From: Burkholderiales bacterium
GTDB lineage: Bacteria > Pseudomonadota > Gammaproteobacteria > Burkholderiales > CAIKXV01
NCBI GenBank assembly: GCA_014379045.1
Contig: JACMMK010000390.1
Span: forward strand, 1-24,411
Reading direction: 5' to 3'
DNA: 24,411 nt
Below are positions 1 to 7,016 of the stretch, piece by piece. How positions within the stretch are numbered: position 1 is the first letter of the stretch; each line of letters begins with the position of its first letter. Below the pieces are notes generated by a model that made no database searches, was not told the DNA's origin, and was given only the letters and a program-made list of their open reading frames with translations. The translations under genes and the position numbers were made by a program.

Positions 1-784
1 AATGTCCGATCTCGGCCTGGTTGCGATAGCAGCGCGCCTTCGCTTCGACGAACGCGTTGAACACGCTGACCGGCAGCCACGGGTGCTTCTCGACCAGCGT
101 GCGCCGTACGCCGACCAGATGCATGATCGGGAACAGGCGGGTCTTCTCGTAATACGCGGCCTCGACTTCGCGATAAGCCGGAAACAGACGTGCCACGTGG
201 GGATTGCGCTCGAAGCACGACGGGGCCTTGGCCGAGATCATCGCGTCGAGTGCGCCGTCGTCGAGCATCCGCGACAACGTCTGTTGCGGTCCGATCGAGG
301 CGACCTCGACATCCTCGGGCAGCGCAACCGGGACCATCTCGGTGCGCCCGGGCTCCTCCTGGCCCCCGATTCGCCAGCGCAGGTCGGCAGGGCGCACGCC
401 GAACTCGTCCTGCAGGATGCCGCGCACCCATACCGCGGCGGTCATCTGGTAGTTCGGCGCGCCGACGAGCCGACCCTTCAGGTGGCCTGGCGCCGTGATA
501 CCGCGATCGGTGCGCACATAGATCGCCGAGTGCCGGAACGCGCGCGAAGGAAACACGGGGATGCCGACATACGGGCTGCCACCGCGCGACACCTGCGCCA
601 TGTAGCCCGACATCGACAACTCGGTCACGTCGAACTCCTGGTACTTGAACGCGCGATGAAACGCCTGCTCGGGGTGCAGCGCGACCGGCACCACGTCGCA
701 ACCTTCGATCGCGACGGTGCCGTGGAACAGCGCCTGCGTACGGTCGTAGTCGCAGCAGGCAAGACTCAGGCTGACGCGGGCCAT
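1..784 (-). CDS. 4,5-dihydroxyphthalate decarboxylase-like / NMT1-type binding-fold protein (3' end cut off)
   Basis: An open minus-strand frame runs from an ATG at 784 to the window edge, giving 261 codons with no stop, so the C-terminus is missing. The protein starts MARVSLSLACCDYDRTQAL and contains FDVTELSMSGYMAQ, GIPVFPSRAFRHSAIYVR and GAPNYQMTAAVWVRGILQDE. These are typical of proteins annotated as 4,5-dihydroxyphthalate decarboxylase or as ABC-transporter/NMT1-like substrate-binding proteins, which share a type II periplasmic-binding fold. No signal peptide is visible, so a cytoplasmic enzyme is more likely than a transport protein. A GAGGAG ribosome site lies 4-5 bases upstream of the ATG. 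It is divergent from the molybdenum hydroxylase operon across 80 bases. A ring-decarboxylating role would fit the neighbouring aromatic-type genes, but that is inference. The family call is fairly sure, the reaction is not. Confidence 0.75.
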   Translation of the reverse strand, partial: MARVSLSLACCDYDRTQALFHGTVAIEGCDVVPVALHPEQAFHRAFKYQEFDVTELSMSGYMAQVSRGGSPYVGIPVFPSRAFRHSAIYVRTDRGITAPGHLKGRLVGAPNYQMTAAVWVRGILQDEFGVRPADLRWRIGGQEEPGRTEMVPVALPEDVEVASIGPQQTLSRMLDDGALDAMISAKAPSCFERNPHVARLFPAYREVEAAYYEKTRLFPIMHLVGVRRTLVEKHPWLPVSVFNAFVEAKARCYRNQAEIGH

Positions 785-864
785 GACGCTCCTCGATCGA
801 TCGTGGTTTCTACAGTGATGGGTGCACGTAAGACGGCCGAGTCTAAAGGATCGGTCGCCGGGCG
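785..864. promoter_or_regulatory. Divergent intergenic region, promoters not resolved
   Basis: These 80 bases separate two divergent genes and must hold the start signals of at least the minus-strand gene and the plus-strand hydroxylase operon. A 10-bp palindrome CGATCGATCG occurs at 789-798 and a purine-rich AAAGGA at 845-850 may serve as a distant ribosome site for the plus gene. I see no convincing -35/-10 pair on either strand. Confidence 0.35.
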
Positions 865-1737
865 ATGAAGCCGCCCGCGTTCGGCTATCACGATCCGCAG
901 ACGATCGACGAAGTCGTCGCGCTGCTGGCAACGCTCGACAATGCGCGTCTGCTTGCCGGCGGGCAGTCGATGATGCCGATGCTCTCGATGCGCTTCGTGC
1001 TGCCCGATCATCTGATCGACCTCGGCCGCGTCGAGGCGCTCGGACACATCGCGGCCGGTGCCGGCGCGCTGTCGATCGGTGCGTTGACCCGTCAGCGCGA
1101 CCTCGAGTTCTCGCCCGTCGTGCGTGCGCGCTGCCCGCTGCTGACCGAGGCGATCCAGTGGGTCGGTCACCGCCAGACGCGCAACCGCGGCACGTTCGGC
1201 GGCTCGCTCTGCCAGCTCGATCCGGCGGCCGAGTTGCCGGCGGTATGTGCTGCGCTCGATGCGACCGTGACGGTGCGCAGCGTGCGCGGAGAGCGACGCA
1301 TCGCGTTCGCCGAGTTTCCTGCGGGCTACATGACGCCGTCGCTCGAGCCCGACGAACTGGTCACTGCGGTCGAGGTCGCCGACTGGCCCGCGGGGCACGG
1401 CTACGGCTTCGTCGAGTTCGCACGCCGCCACGGGGACTATGCGATCGTGCTCGCCGCGGCACTGCTCGTGGTCGATGCCGGCGGACGCATCACGCGCGCA
1501 TCGTTGACGATCGGCGGCATCGGTGCGGCGCCGGTGCGCGTCAGCGCGGTCGAGCACGCGTTGACCGGACAGACCGCGTCGGCCGCGCTGTTTCGCGACG
1601 CGACCGAAGCGTGCCGGACGCTCGAGGCGATGGAGGACGTGCATGCCCCGGCCTCGTATCGCCAGCAACTCGCGGTCGTGCTCGCGCGCCGCGCACTCGA
1701 CGCGGCGCACACGCGCGCACACGCTCCGACGCACTGA
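865..1737 (+). CDS. FAD-binding (medium) subunit of a xanthine dehydrogenase-family molybdenum hydroxylase
   Basis: This 290-residue protein is the FAD-binding subunit of a three-part molybdenum hydroxylase (CoxM/CutM type). It passes electrons from the Fe-S subunit to the final acceptor. The N-terminal FAD motif AGGQSMMPMLSMRFV (about residues 31-45) matches the family's AGGxSLxPxM pattern. The second motif NRGTFGGSLCQLDPAAELP (about 111-129) matches TxGGS...DPAAE.P. The length is normal for the family (about 265-300). The stop TGA at 1735-1737 is followed within ten bases by the 2Fe-2S subunit gene, and the order medium-small-large is a common one for these enzymes. The ATG at 865 is chosen because it precedes the conserved KPPAFGYHDP start. 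The family assignment is firm; the substrate is unknown. Confidence 0.93.
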   Translation: MKPPAFGYHDPQTIDEVVALLATLDNARLLAGGQSMMPMLSMRFVLPDHLIDLGRVEALGHIAAGAGALSIGALTRQRDLEFSPVVRARCPLLTEAIQWVGHRQTRNRGTFGGSLCQLDPAAELPAVCAALDATVTVRSVRGERRIAFAEFPAGYMTPSLEPDELVTAVEVADWPAGHGYGFVEFARRHGDYAIVLAAALLVVDAGGRITRASLTIGGIGAAPVRVSAVEHALTGQTASAALFRDATEACRTLEAMEDVHAPASYRQQLAVVLARRALDAAHTRAHAPTH

Positions 1738-1746
1738 GGAACACCG

Positions 1747-2259
1747 ATGGATCCCGTACCTAGCCGCCGCATCGCACTGTCGGTCAACGCCAAGCCTGTC
1801 GATGCGAACGTCGAGGTACGCCATACGCTCGCGGATTTTCTGCGCCACCAGCTCGGCCTGACCGGCACCCATCTGGGCTGCGAACACGGTGTCTGCGGCG
1901 CCTGCACGGTGCTGGTGGACGGGCGCTCGGCGCGCGCCTGCCTGATGCTCGCGGTGCAGGCGAACGGGCACGAGATCACCACCGTCGAGGGCATCGCGGC
2001 GGCCGATGGCACGTTGCATCCGTTGCAACAGGCGTTCAAGGATCACCACGGTCTGCAATGCGGATTCTGTACGCCGGGCATGCTCACCACCCTGGTCGAA
2101 CTGCTGCGTGACCAGGCCGATCCGAGCGAGGATCAAGTGCGCGTGGCGATCTCGGGCAACCTGTGTCGGTGCACCGGGTATCAGGCGATCGTCGACGCGA
2201 CGCTGGCTGCGGCGCGCACGATGCGCGAAGCACCAGCGCGCACGGCGGACGTACGATGA
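1747..2259 (+). CDS. [2Fe-2S] (small) subunit of the molybdenum hydroxylase
   Basis: This 170-residue iron-sulfur subunit (CoxS/CutS type) carries two [2Fe-2S] clusters that relay electrons from the molybdenum site to FAD. All eight cluster cysteines are present. The plant-ferredoxin-type set is C45, C50, C53 and C65 (CEHGVCGAC followed by a cysteine twelve residues on). The second, alpha-helical set is C105 and C108 (CGFC) and C140 and C142 (CRC). The sequence GFCTPGM is the family hallmark. A GAGGA ribosome site overlaps the preceding stop and lies 6 bases before the ATG. Its TGA (2257-2259) overlaps the ATG of the large subunit as ATGA, indicating translational coupling. There is no twin-arginine signal, so the enzyme is expected to be cytoplasmic. 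Confidence 0.95.
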   Translation: MDPVPSRRIALSVNAKPVDANVEVRHTLADFLRHQLGLTGTHLGCEHGVCGACTVLVDGRSARACLMLAVQANGHEITTVEGIAAADGTLHPLQQAFKDHHGLQCGFCTPGMLTTLVELLRDQADPSEDQVRVAISGNLCRCTGYQAIVDATLAAARTMREAPARTADVR

Positions 2260-4670
2260 GTTTGCTGGCCAGGCCCGGTGGCCCCGAGGGGGGCTCGAAC
2301 GCTGACCTTCTCTGCGAACCTGCGGATCCACACCGACCCGGCGCGACGTTGCTCGGCGCGCGCGTGCCGCGCCTCGAGGACGACGCCCTCCTCACCGGCA
2401 GGGGTCGCTTCGTCGACGATATCCATCTGCCGGGACTGCTGCAGGCGGCGTTCGTACGCAGCCCGCATGCGCATGCCGTGATCCGCAGCATCGATGCGAG
2501 TGCGGCGCGCGCGGCGCCCGGGGTGCACGCGGTGTTCAGCTACGACGATCTGCGCCCACACCTGGTGACCGACCGGTTGGTCGTCGGGTTACCCAGTTCG
2601 CACTACAAGCAGGACCATCACCGCCCGGTGCTCGCTGCCGACGAAACCGTGCATGTCGGCGAGCCGATCGTGATCGTGCTCGCCGACGACCGCTATCTCG
2701 CCGAGGATGCGGCGACGCTGGTCGACATCGACTTCGATCCGCTGCCGGCGGTGTCCGATTGTCGCGCGGCGCTCGCAACCGACGCGCCGCTCGTGCATCG
2801 CGAGTCGCCGCACAACCTGCTCGCCGAGTTCGACATGACCTACGGCGACGTCGAACGCGCATTCACCGACGCCGCACACGTGTTCCACGAATCGTTCTGG
2901 CAGCACCGCGGCGGCAGCCACTCGATCGAATGCCGGGGCTGCGTCGCGCAGCACGACGCGCTCGAAGATCGCACGACACTGTGGACGTCGACGCAGATGC
3001 CGCACGCGGCGATGCGCGTGATCTGCGAAATGCTCGGGCTGCACGAGAACCAGATCCGGGTGGCGACGCCGGATGTCGGCGGCGGCTTCGGACCGAAGCT
3101 CGTCACCTATCCGGAGGAAGTGTGCGTGACGCTCGCCGCGCGGCTGGTCGGGCGGCCGGTCAAGTGGATCGAGGATCGACGCGAGCACTTCATCGCGACG
3201 ACGCAGGAGCGTGATCAGTACTGGGACACGGCGATCGCGGTCGATGCCCAAGGGCGCGTGCTCGGTCTGCGCGGCGAGATCGTCCACGACCATGGCGCGT
3301 ACACGGCGCGCGGCATCAACCTGCCGCACAACTCGGCCGAGAACGTCCCGCTCGGCTACGAAGTGCCGCACTATGCGATGCAGGTGAAGGTCGCGCTGAC
3401 CAACAAGGTGCCGGTGACGCCGGTACGCGGCGCCGGACATCCGCAGGGCACCTTCGTGATGGAACGCCTGCTCGACCGCGTCGCGCGCGAGTTGAAGCTT
3501 GATCGCGCCGAGGTGCGCCGGCGCAATCTCGTTCCCGCGACCAGCATGCCTTATCGCACTCAACTGAAAGCGCGCGGCGGCCAGTGGGTGACGCTCGACA
3601 GCGGCGACTTCCCGAAGTGCATGAGCGAGGCGCTCGAGCGCGCCGATTGGGTCGGCTTCCCCGCACGGCAGGCGCGCGCACGCACCGACGGGCGGCATCT
3701 GGGCATCGGGCTGTCCAACTTCGTCAAGGGCACCGGCCGCGGCCCGTTCGAATCGGTGACGGTGCGCATCGGGTCGTCGGGCAAGGTACACGTCTACGCC
3801 GGCGCCGCCGCGATGGGGCAGGGCACGCGCACGATGCTCGCGCAGATCGTCGCCGAGCAGCTGGGACGCGATCTGTCGAACATCACCGTCACTACCGGCG
3901 ACACCGCGGCGACCGCGATGGGCCTCGGTGGCTCCAACAGCCGGCAGACGGTCGTCGCCGGGTCGTCGGCACATGTCGCCGCGACGAAGGTGCGAGCGAA
4001 GCTGTTGCAGGTGGCAGCGACGTTGCTGAAGGCGACCGAACATGAACTCGACATCGAAGCCACTGAGGTCGTCGTCGTCGGCCAGCCCGCACGACGCGTC
4101 GCGTTCGGCGTGGTCGCCCGTTCGCTTGCCGGCATCGCCGGTTACTCGCTGCCCGGTGGAGTCTCGGCCGGGCTCGAGGCGACCGAGCAGGTCGTGCTCG
4201 ACGACATGGCGTTCGCCAACGGCACCGCGGTGGTCGAACTCGAGGTCGACGTCGAGACCGGAGGCGTGCGCATCCACCGCATCGTGTTCGTCCACGACTC
4301 CGGGCGCCTGATCAACCCGCTGATCGTCGAAGGGCAGCTGGCCGGGGGCATCGCGCATGGGGTCGGCAATGCGCTGTTCGAATGGATGGGCTTCGACGAG
4401 AACGCGCAGCCGGTGACGACCAATCTCGGTGAATACCTGCTGGTGACCTCGACCGAGATGCCGCGGATGGAGCTCTACCACCAGGAGTCGCCGACGCCGA
4501 TCAATCCGATCGGCGTGAAGGGCGTCGGCGAGTGCGGGGTGATCCCTATGACGCCGGCGATCATGTCGGCGCTCGAGGATGCGCTGGCGCCGTTCGCGGT
4601 GCGCATCAACCAGACGCCGATCACGCCGGCACAGTTGTACGCGCTGATCGCGGAGGGGCGCGCGAAGTGA
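2256..4670 (+). CDS. Molybdopterin-binding catalytic (large) subunit of a xanthine dehydrogenase-family hydroxylase
   Basis: This 804-residue catalytic subunit would bind the molybdenum cofactor and hydroxylate an activated C-H carbon using water. The frame is open further upstream (from 2163), but the ATG at 2256, overlapping the previous stop as ATGA, is the coupled start. The a/b hammerhead domain begins at about residue 35 (LGARVPRLEDDALLTGRGRF). Cofactor-binding motifs are GGGFGPK (275-281), RGAGHPQ (391-397), MGQGTRTM and GGSNSRQTV. The presumed catalytic glutamate is E759 in GVKGVGE (753-759). The CO-dehydrogenase loop AYRCSFR is absent, so this is not a CO oxidiser. The conserved arginine of the xanthine oxidase group is kept (R391), compatible with an aromatic or N-heterocyclic acid, a furoyl-type thioester or an aldehyde as substrate. 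The gene ends in an overlap with a binding-protein gene. Confidence 0.93.
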   Translation: MSLLARPGGPEGGSNADLLCEPADPHRPGATLLGARVPRLEDDALLTGRGRFVDDIHLPGLLQAAFVRSPHAHAVIRSIDASAARAAPGVHAVFSYDDLRPHLVTDRLVVGLPSSHYKQDHHRPVLAADETVHVGEPIVIVLADDRYLAEDAATLVDIDFDPLPAVSDCRAALATDAPLVHRESPHNLLAEFDMTYGDVERAFTDAAHVFHESFWQHRGGSHSIECRGCVAQHDALEDRTTLWTSTQMPHAAMRVICEMLGLHENQIRVATPDVGGGFGPKLVTYPEEVCVTLAARLVGRPVKWIEDRREHFIATTQERDQYWDTAIAVDAQGRVLGLRGEIVHDHGAYTARGINLPHNSAENVPLGYEVPHYAMQVKVALTNKVPVTPVRGAGHPQGTFVMERLLDRVARELKLDRAEVRRRNLVPATSMPYRTQLKARGGQWVTLDSGDFPKCMSEALERADWVGFPARQARARTDGRHLGIGLSNFVKGTGRGPFESVTVRIGSSGKVHVYAGAAAMGQGTRTMLAQIVAEQLGRDLSNITVTTGDTAATAMGLGGSNSRQTVVAGSSAHVAATKVRAKLLQVAATLLKATEHELDIEATEVVVVGQPARRVAFGVVARSLAGIAGYSLPGGVSAGLEATEQVVLDDMAFANGTAVVELEVDVETGGVRIHRIVFVHDSGRLINPLIVEGQLAGGIAHGVGNALFEWMGFDENAQPVTTNLGEYLLVTSTEMPRMELYHQESPTPINPIGVKGVGECGVIPMTPAIMSALEDALAPFAVRINQTPITPAQLYALIAEGRAK

Positions 4671-5671
4671 GCGACGACCCAAGTGTGATCGACGAGCCGG
4701 CGAGATCGAGGCGCAGGCTGCTGCAGGCGCTGGCGGGGGTCGCATGCGGCGCGCTCGCGCGACCGGTGTTGGCGCAGTCCGCGTATCCAGTGCGCGCCAT
4801 TCGGCTGGTCGTCGCGTTCGGCGCCGGGGGCATCGCCGACACGATCGCGCGCACGCTGAGCGTGCGCCTGTCGGAGCGGCTCGGCCAGCAGGTGATCGTC
4901 GACAACCGGCCGGGCGCCGGAGGGGCGCTCGGCGCGAAGATCGTCACCGCGGCGCAGCCCGATGGCCATACGCTGCTGGTGACGACGGCGGCGATCTCGG
5001 TCAATGCCAACGTCTCGAAGGACGCGGTGGACCCGGTCAACGCGCTGATGCCGATCGTCAACGCGGCGAGCACGCCGACGATCTTCGCGGTCCATGGCTC
5101 GAACCCTACGAAAGGACTGATGGACTTCGTCAAGTCGGCGAAGGCGGGCCGGTTCACGTTCGCCACGGCCGGGGTCGGCACGACCGAGCACCTCACCGCC
5201 GAGTTCGTGTTCCGTCCGCTGAGCGGCATCGAGCCGGTGCATGTCCCGTATGCCGGCGGTATCGCGCCAGTGTCGGCGACCGTCGCGCAGCAGGTCGACA
5301 TGGCGGTGACGACGATCCCCACCGCATTCGGTCAGATCAAGGGCAATGCGCTGCGCGTGCTCGCCGTCGCTGCCAGGACGCGGATGCCCCTGCTGCCCGA
5401 CGTGCCGACGTTGCGCGAGGCCGGCTTCGCCGAGTTCGAGAACAGCTCGTGGATCGGCGTGTTCGGACCGCCCAAACTGCCCGTCGCGCTCGGTCGCCGG
5501 CTGAACGAGGAAGTGAATCTCGCGCTGAAGCTGCCCGAGGTACGCGAACGGCTGGTGACGCTGGGCTTCGATCCGCGCGGTGGCGCGCAGGACGCGTTTG
5601 CGGGCTACGTAAAAAGCGAGGTGGAGAAGTGGGGGCGGGTGATCAAGGCGACGGGAATCACGCCGGCGTAA
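4667..5671 (+). CDS. TTT-family periplasmic substrate-binding protein (TctC/Bug), Tat-like signal
   Basis: This 334-residue extracytoplasmic binding protein of the tripartite tricarboxylate transporter family would capture a carboxylate in the periplasm. I chose the GTG at 4667, which overlaps the preceding stop as GTGA and has GGAGGGG eight bases upstream; the frame is open further upstream but there it overlaps the hydroxylase. The N-terminus reads ARSRRRLLQALAG, then a hydrophobic stretch and LAQ, a twin-arginine-like signal. The mature part starts YPVRAIRLVVAFGAGG and carries the family signature VDNRPGAGGALGAKIV. Further hallmarks are ATAGVGTTEH and HVPYAGG, and the C-terminal end VEKWGRVIKATGI is typical. 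No membrane subunits (TctA/TctB) are adjacent. It is probably cotranscribed with the molybdenum hydroxylase and may bind that enzyme's substrate (inference). Confidence 0.92.
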   Translation: MSDDPSVIDEPARSRRRLLQALAGVACGALARPVLAQSAYPVRAIRLVVAFGAGGIADTIARTLSVRLSERLGQQVIVDNRPGAGGALGAKIVTAAQPDGHTLLVTTAAISVNANVSKDAVDPVNALMPIVNAASTPTIFAVHGSNPTKGLMDFVKSAKAGRFTFATAGVGTTEHLTAEFVFRPLSGIEPVHVPYAGGIAPVSATVAQQVDMAVTTIPTAFGQIKGNALRVLAVAARTRMPLLPDVPTLREAGFAEFENSSWIGVFGPPKLPVALGRRLNEEVNLALKLPEVRERLVTLGFDPRGGAQDAFAGYVKSEVEKWGRVIKATGITPA

Positions 5672-5703
5672 GGTCGCGCGTCGTTTTCCGCAGGGTGCAG
5701 GGG

Positions 5704-5718
5704 TCAAGCGTGGCTTGA
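5704..5718. repeat. Small perfect inverted repeat TCAAGC-GTG-GCTTGA
   Basis: A six-base perfect inverted repeat with a three-base centre lies 33 bases after the binding-protein stop. It has no T-run behind it, so it is a poor intrinsic terminator. A dyad of this size could equally be an operator for the downstream promoter. The role is undecided. Confidence 0.35.
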
Positions 5719-5765
5719 GCGCGCGCCGGATGAGCGTTTGGAGAAGAGAAGAGAGGCGTTGACGA

Positions 5766-5823
5766 ACGTTTCCACCGGTCTGTTGCCGATCGCGGCCCCG
5801 TGTTGCTAGCATGGTGGAAACGT
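5766..5823. promoter_or_regulatory. Perfect 11-bp inverted repeat flanking a promoter (putative operator pair)
   Basis: ACGTTTCCACC at 5766-5776 is repeated exactly, inverted, as GGTGGAAACGT at 5813-5823, with 36 bases between. The arms bracket the candidate promoter, whose -10 ends at 5812, so the right arm covers the probable transcription start. This is the geometry of two operator half-sites used for repression or looping. No regulator gene lies in the window. A long-range RNA hairpin is unlikely because the left arm should lie upstream of the transcript. Confidence 0.55.
5783..5812 (+). promoter_or_regulatory. Candidate sigma-70 promoter with extended -10
   Basis: TTGCCG (5783-5788) is followed after 18 bases by TAGCAT (5807-5812), preceded by TGC to give an extended -10 (TGnTAGCAT). 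Transcription would start near 5819. That places the upstream ATG at 5811 before the transcript start and supports 5889 as the first start codon of the M24-fold gene, with a leader of about 70 bases. Confidence 0.5.
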
Positions 5824-5888
5824 CGGCGAATTTTCGTGCAGCCGGGCCCCGAACTGCCGAAGCCTTTTCAGCGGGAGTACAGCGCGCG

Positions 5889-7016
5889 ATGACCAGCGAA
5901 TCCGAACACCCTGCCCTGCGCCGCCTGCGCGCCGCGATGCACGACGCGGGCCACGCTGCCCTGGTCGCGCTGTCGCAGGACAACGTCACCTACGCGGCGG
6001 GCTTCCTCGTGCCGAGCCATCTGACGAACCGCTTCCGGCGCACGATCGTCGTGCTGGCCGGTGACTCGTTCGCGTGCCAGATCGTCGTCAACGTCGAAGA
6101 GATCCAGGCGCGTGCGCGTTCGCGCTTCACCGACATACGGCCGTACAACCAGTTCACCGAAGACCCGGCGAACCTGCTCGCCGATGCGCTGATCGAAGCC
6201 GGTGTCGACACCGGCCGGATCGCGATCGAACTCGATTTCATGCCAGCGGTCGACTACATCCAGCTGCGCAAACGCCTGCCGTCGGCCGAGTTCGTCGGCT
6301 GTGCCGACCTCTTCTTCCGCACGCGGATGATCAAGAGCGACGAGGAAATCGCCACGCTGAGGCGCGTCGGCACGCTTAGCGAGCGGGTGATCGGCGAGGT
6401 GCTCGGAGAGGTCAAGATCGGCATGACCGAGATCGATGTCGCCCGGCAACTGGTTGACCGCCTGATCGCCGGCGGGTCGTCGAACTTCAAGTACCGGGTC
6501 GGCTCGGGTGCCAACAGTTCGATCACGAACTGCGGCACGACCGCGAAGAAGATCGAGGCGGGCGACCTGATCCGGATCGAAGTGCTGGGCGACGTGGACA
6601 ACTATCGCTCGAACGTCACACGCACCGCGGTCGCCGGCACGGCGACCGAGCGCCAGCAGCGGATCTGGGCCGCACTCATGGGCGCACGCGACACCTGCAA
6701 GATGATGCTGAAACCGGGCACCGCGGTGGCCGACGTGTATCGGACGTATGTCCGCATCTGTCGCGAGCACGACATCGAGCCGACGCTGAAATTCCTCGGG
6801 CACGGCATCGGCCAGACGATCCACGAAGAGCCGTACCTGACCGACACCCGCGACATCGTGTTCGCGCCGAACATCACGTTCACGATGGAGCCGCTGTACA
6901 TGATCCCCGGCGAGATGGGGTTTCACGTCGAGGACATGTACGTGATCACCGCGGACGGTTTCGATGCGATCACAGGCAACCTCTGCAGCAACGACGAACT
7001 GATCCCGGTCGGATGA
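5889..7016 (+). CDS. M24-family creatinase/Xaa-Pro aminopeptidase-fold protein with altered metal site
   Basis: This 375-residue protein has the two-part fold of the family: a creatinase N-terminal domain (about 8-140) and an M24 pita-bread domain (about 150-375). The motifs LGHGIGQTIHEEP and FTMEPLYMIPGEMGFHVED are clear. Canonical M24 peptidases use D, D, H, E, E as ligands. Here the positions read E231 (RIEVLGD), N242 (SNVTRT), H305, E334 and E348, so both aspartates are replaced. That argues against an ordinary dinuclear-metal peptidase and for a creatinase-like hydrolase of small C-N or related compounds. The ATG at 5889, with GGGAG about 12 bases upstream and a promoter just before it, is preferred to the in-frame ATG at 5811. 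Its stop overlaps the next start as ATGA, so the two products probably act together. Confidence 0.85.
   Translation: MTSESEHPALRRLRAAMHDAGHAALVALSQDNVTYAAGFLVPSHLTNRFRRTIVVLAGDSFACQIVVNVEEIQARARSRFTDIRPYNQFTEDPANLLADALIEAGVDTGRIAIELDFMPAVDYIQLRKRLPSAEFVGCADLFFRTRMIKSDEEIATLRRVGTLSERVIGEVLGEVKIGMTEIDVARQLVDRLIAGGSSNFKYRVGSGANSSITNCGTTAKKIEAGDLIRIEVLGDVDNYRSNVTRTAVAGTATERQQRIWAALMGARDTCKMMLKPGTAVADVYRTYVRICREHDIEPTLKFLGHGIGQTIHEEPYLTDTRDIVFAPNITFTMEPLYMIPGEMGFHVEDMYVITADGFDAITGNLCSNDELIPVG

Noticed and set aside
2..868. 288-codon plus-strand frame at the left edge
   Set aside because: It is antisense to the minus-strand 4,5-dihydroxyphthalate decarboxylase-like gene, whose translation is clearly protein-like, while this frame is Arg-rich with no motif.
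2256..4670. Aerobic CO dehydrogenase large subunit
   Set aside because: The AYRCSFR active-site loop with the Cu-binding cysteine is absent.
766..4745. Long minus-strand open frames antisense to the molybdenum hydroxylase genes (521 and 718 codons)
   Set aside because: They mirror the codon phase of the real genes in G+C-rich DNA, are Arg/His/Asp-rich with no recognisable domain, and run opposite to clearly conserved proteins.
5704..5718. Intrinsic terminator after the first TTT binding-protein gene
   Set aside because: The stem is only six base pairs and has no T-run; kept as a small dyad of unknown role.
5811..5888. Upstream ATG as start of the M24-fold gene
   Set aside because: It has no ribosome site and overlaps the -10 and inverted repeat; the ATG at 5889 has GGGAG and begins at the conserved domain.
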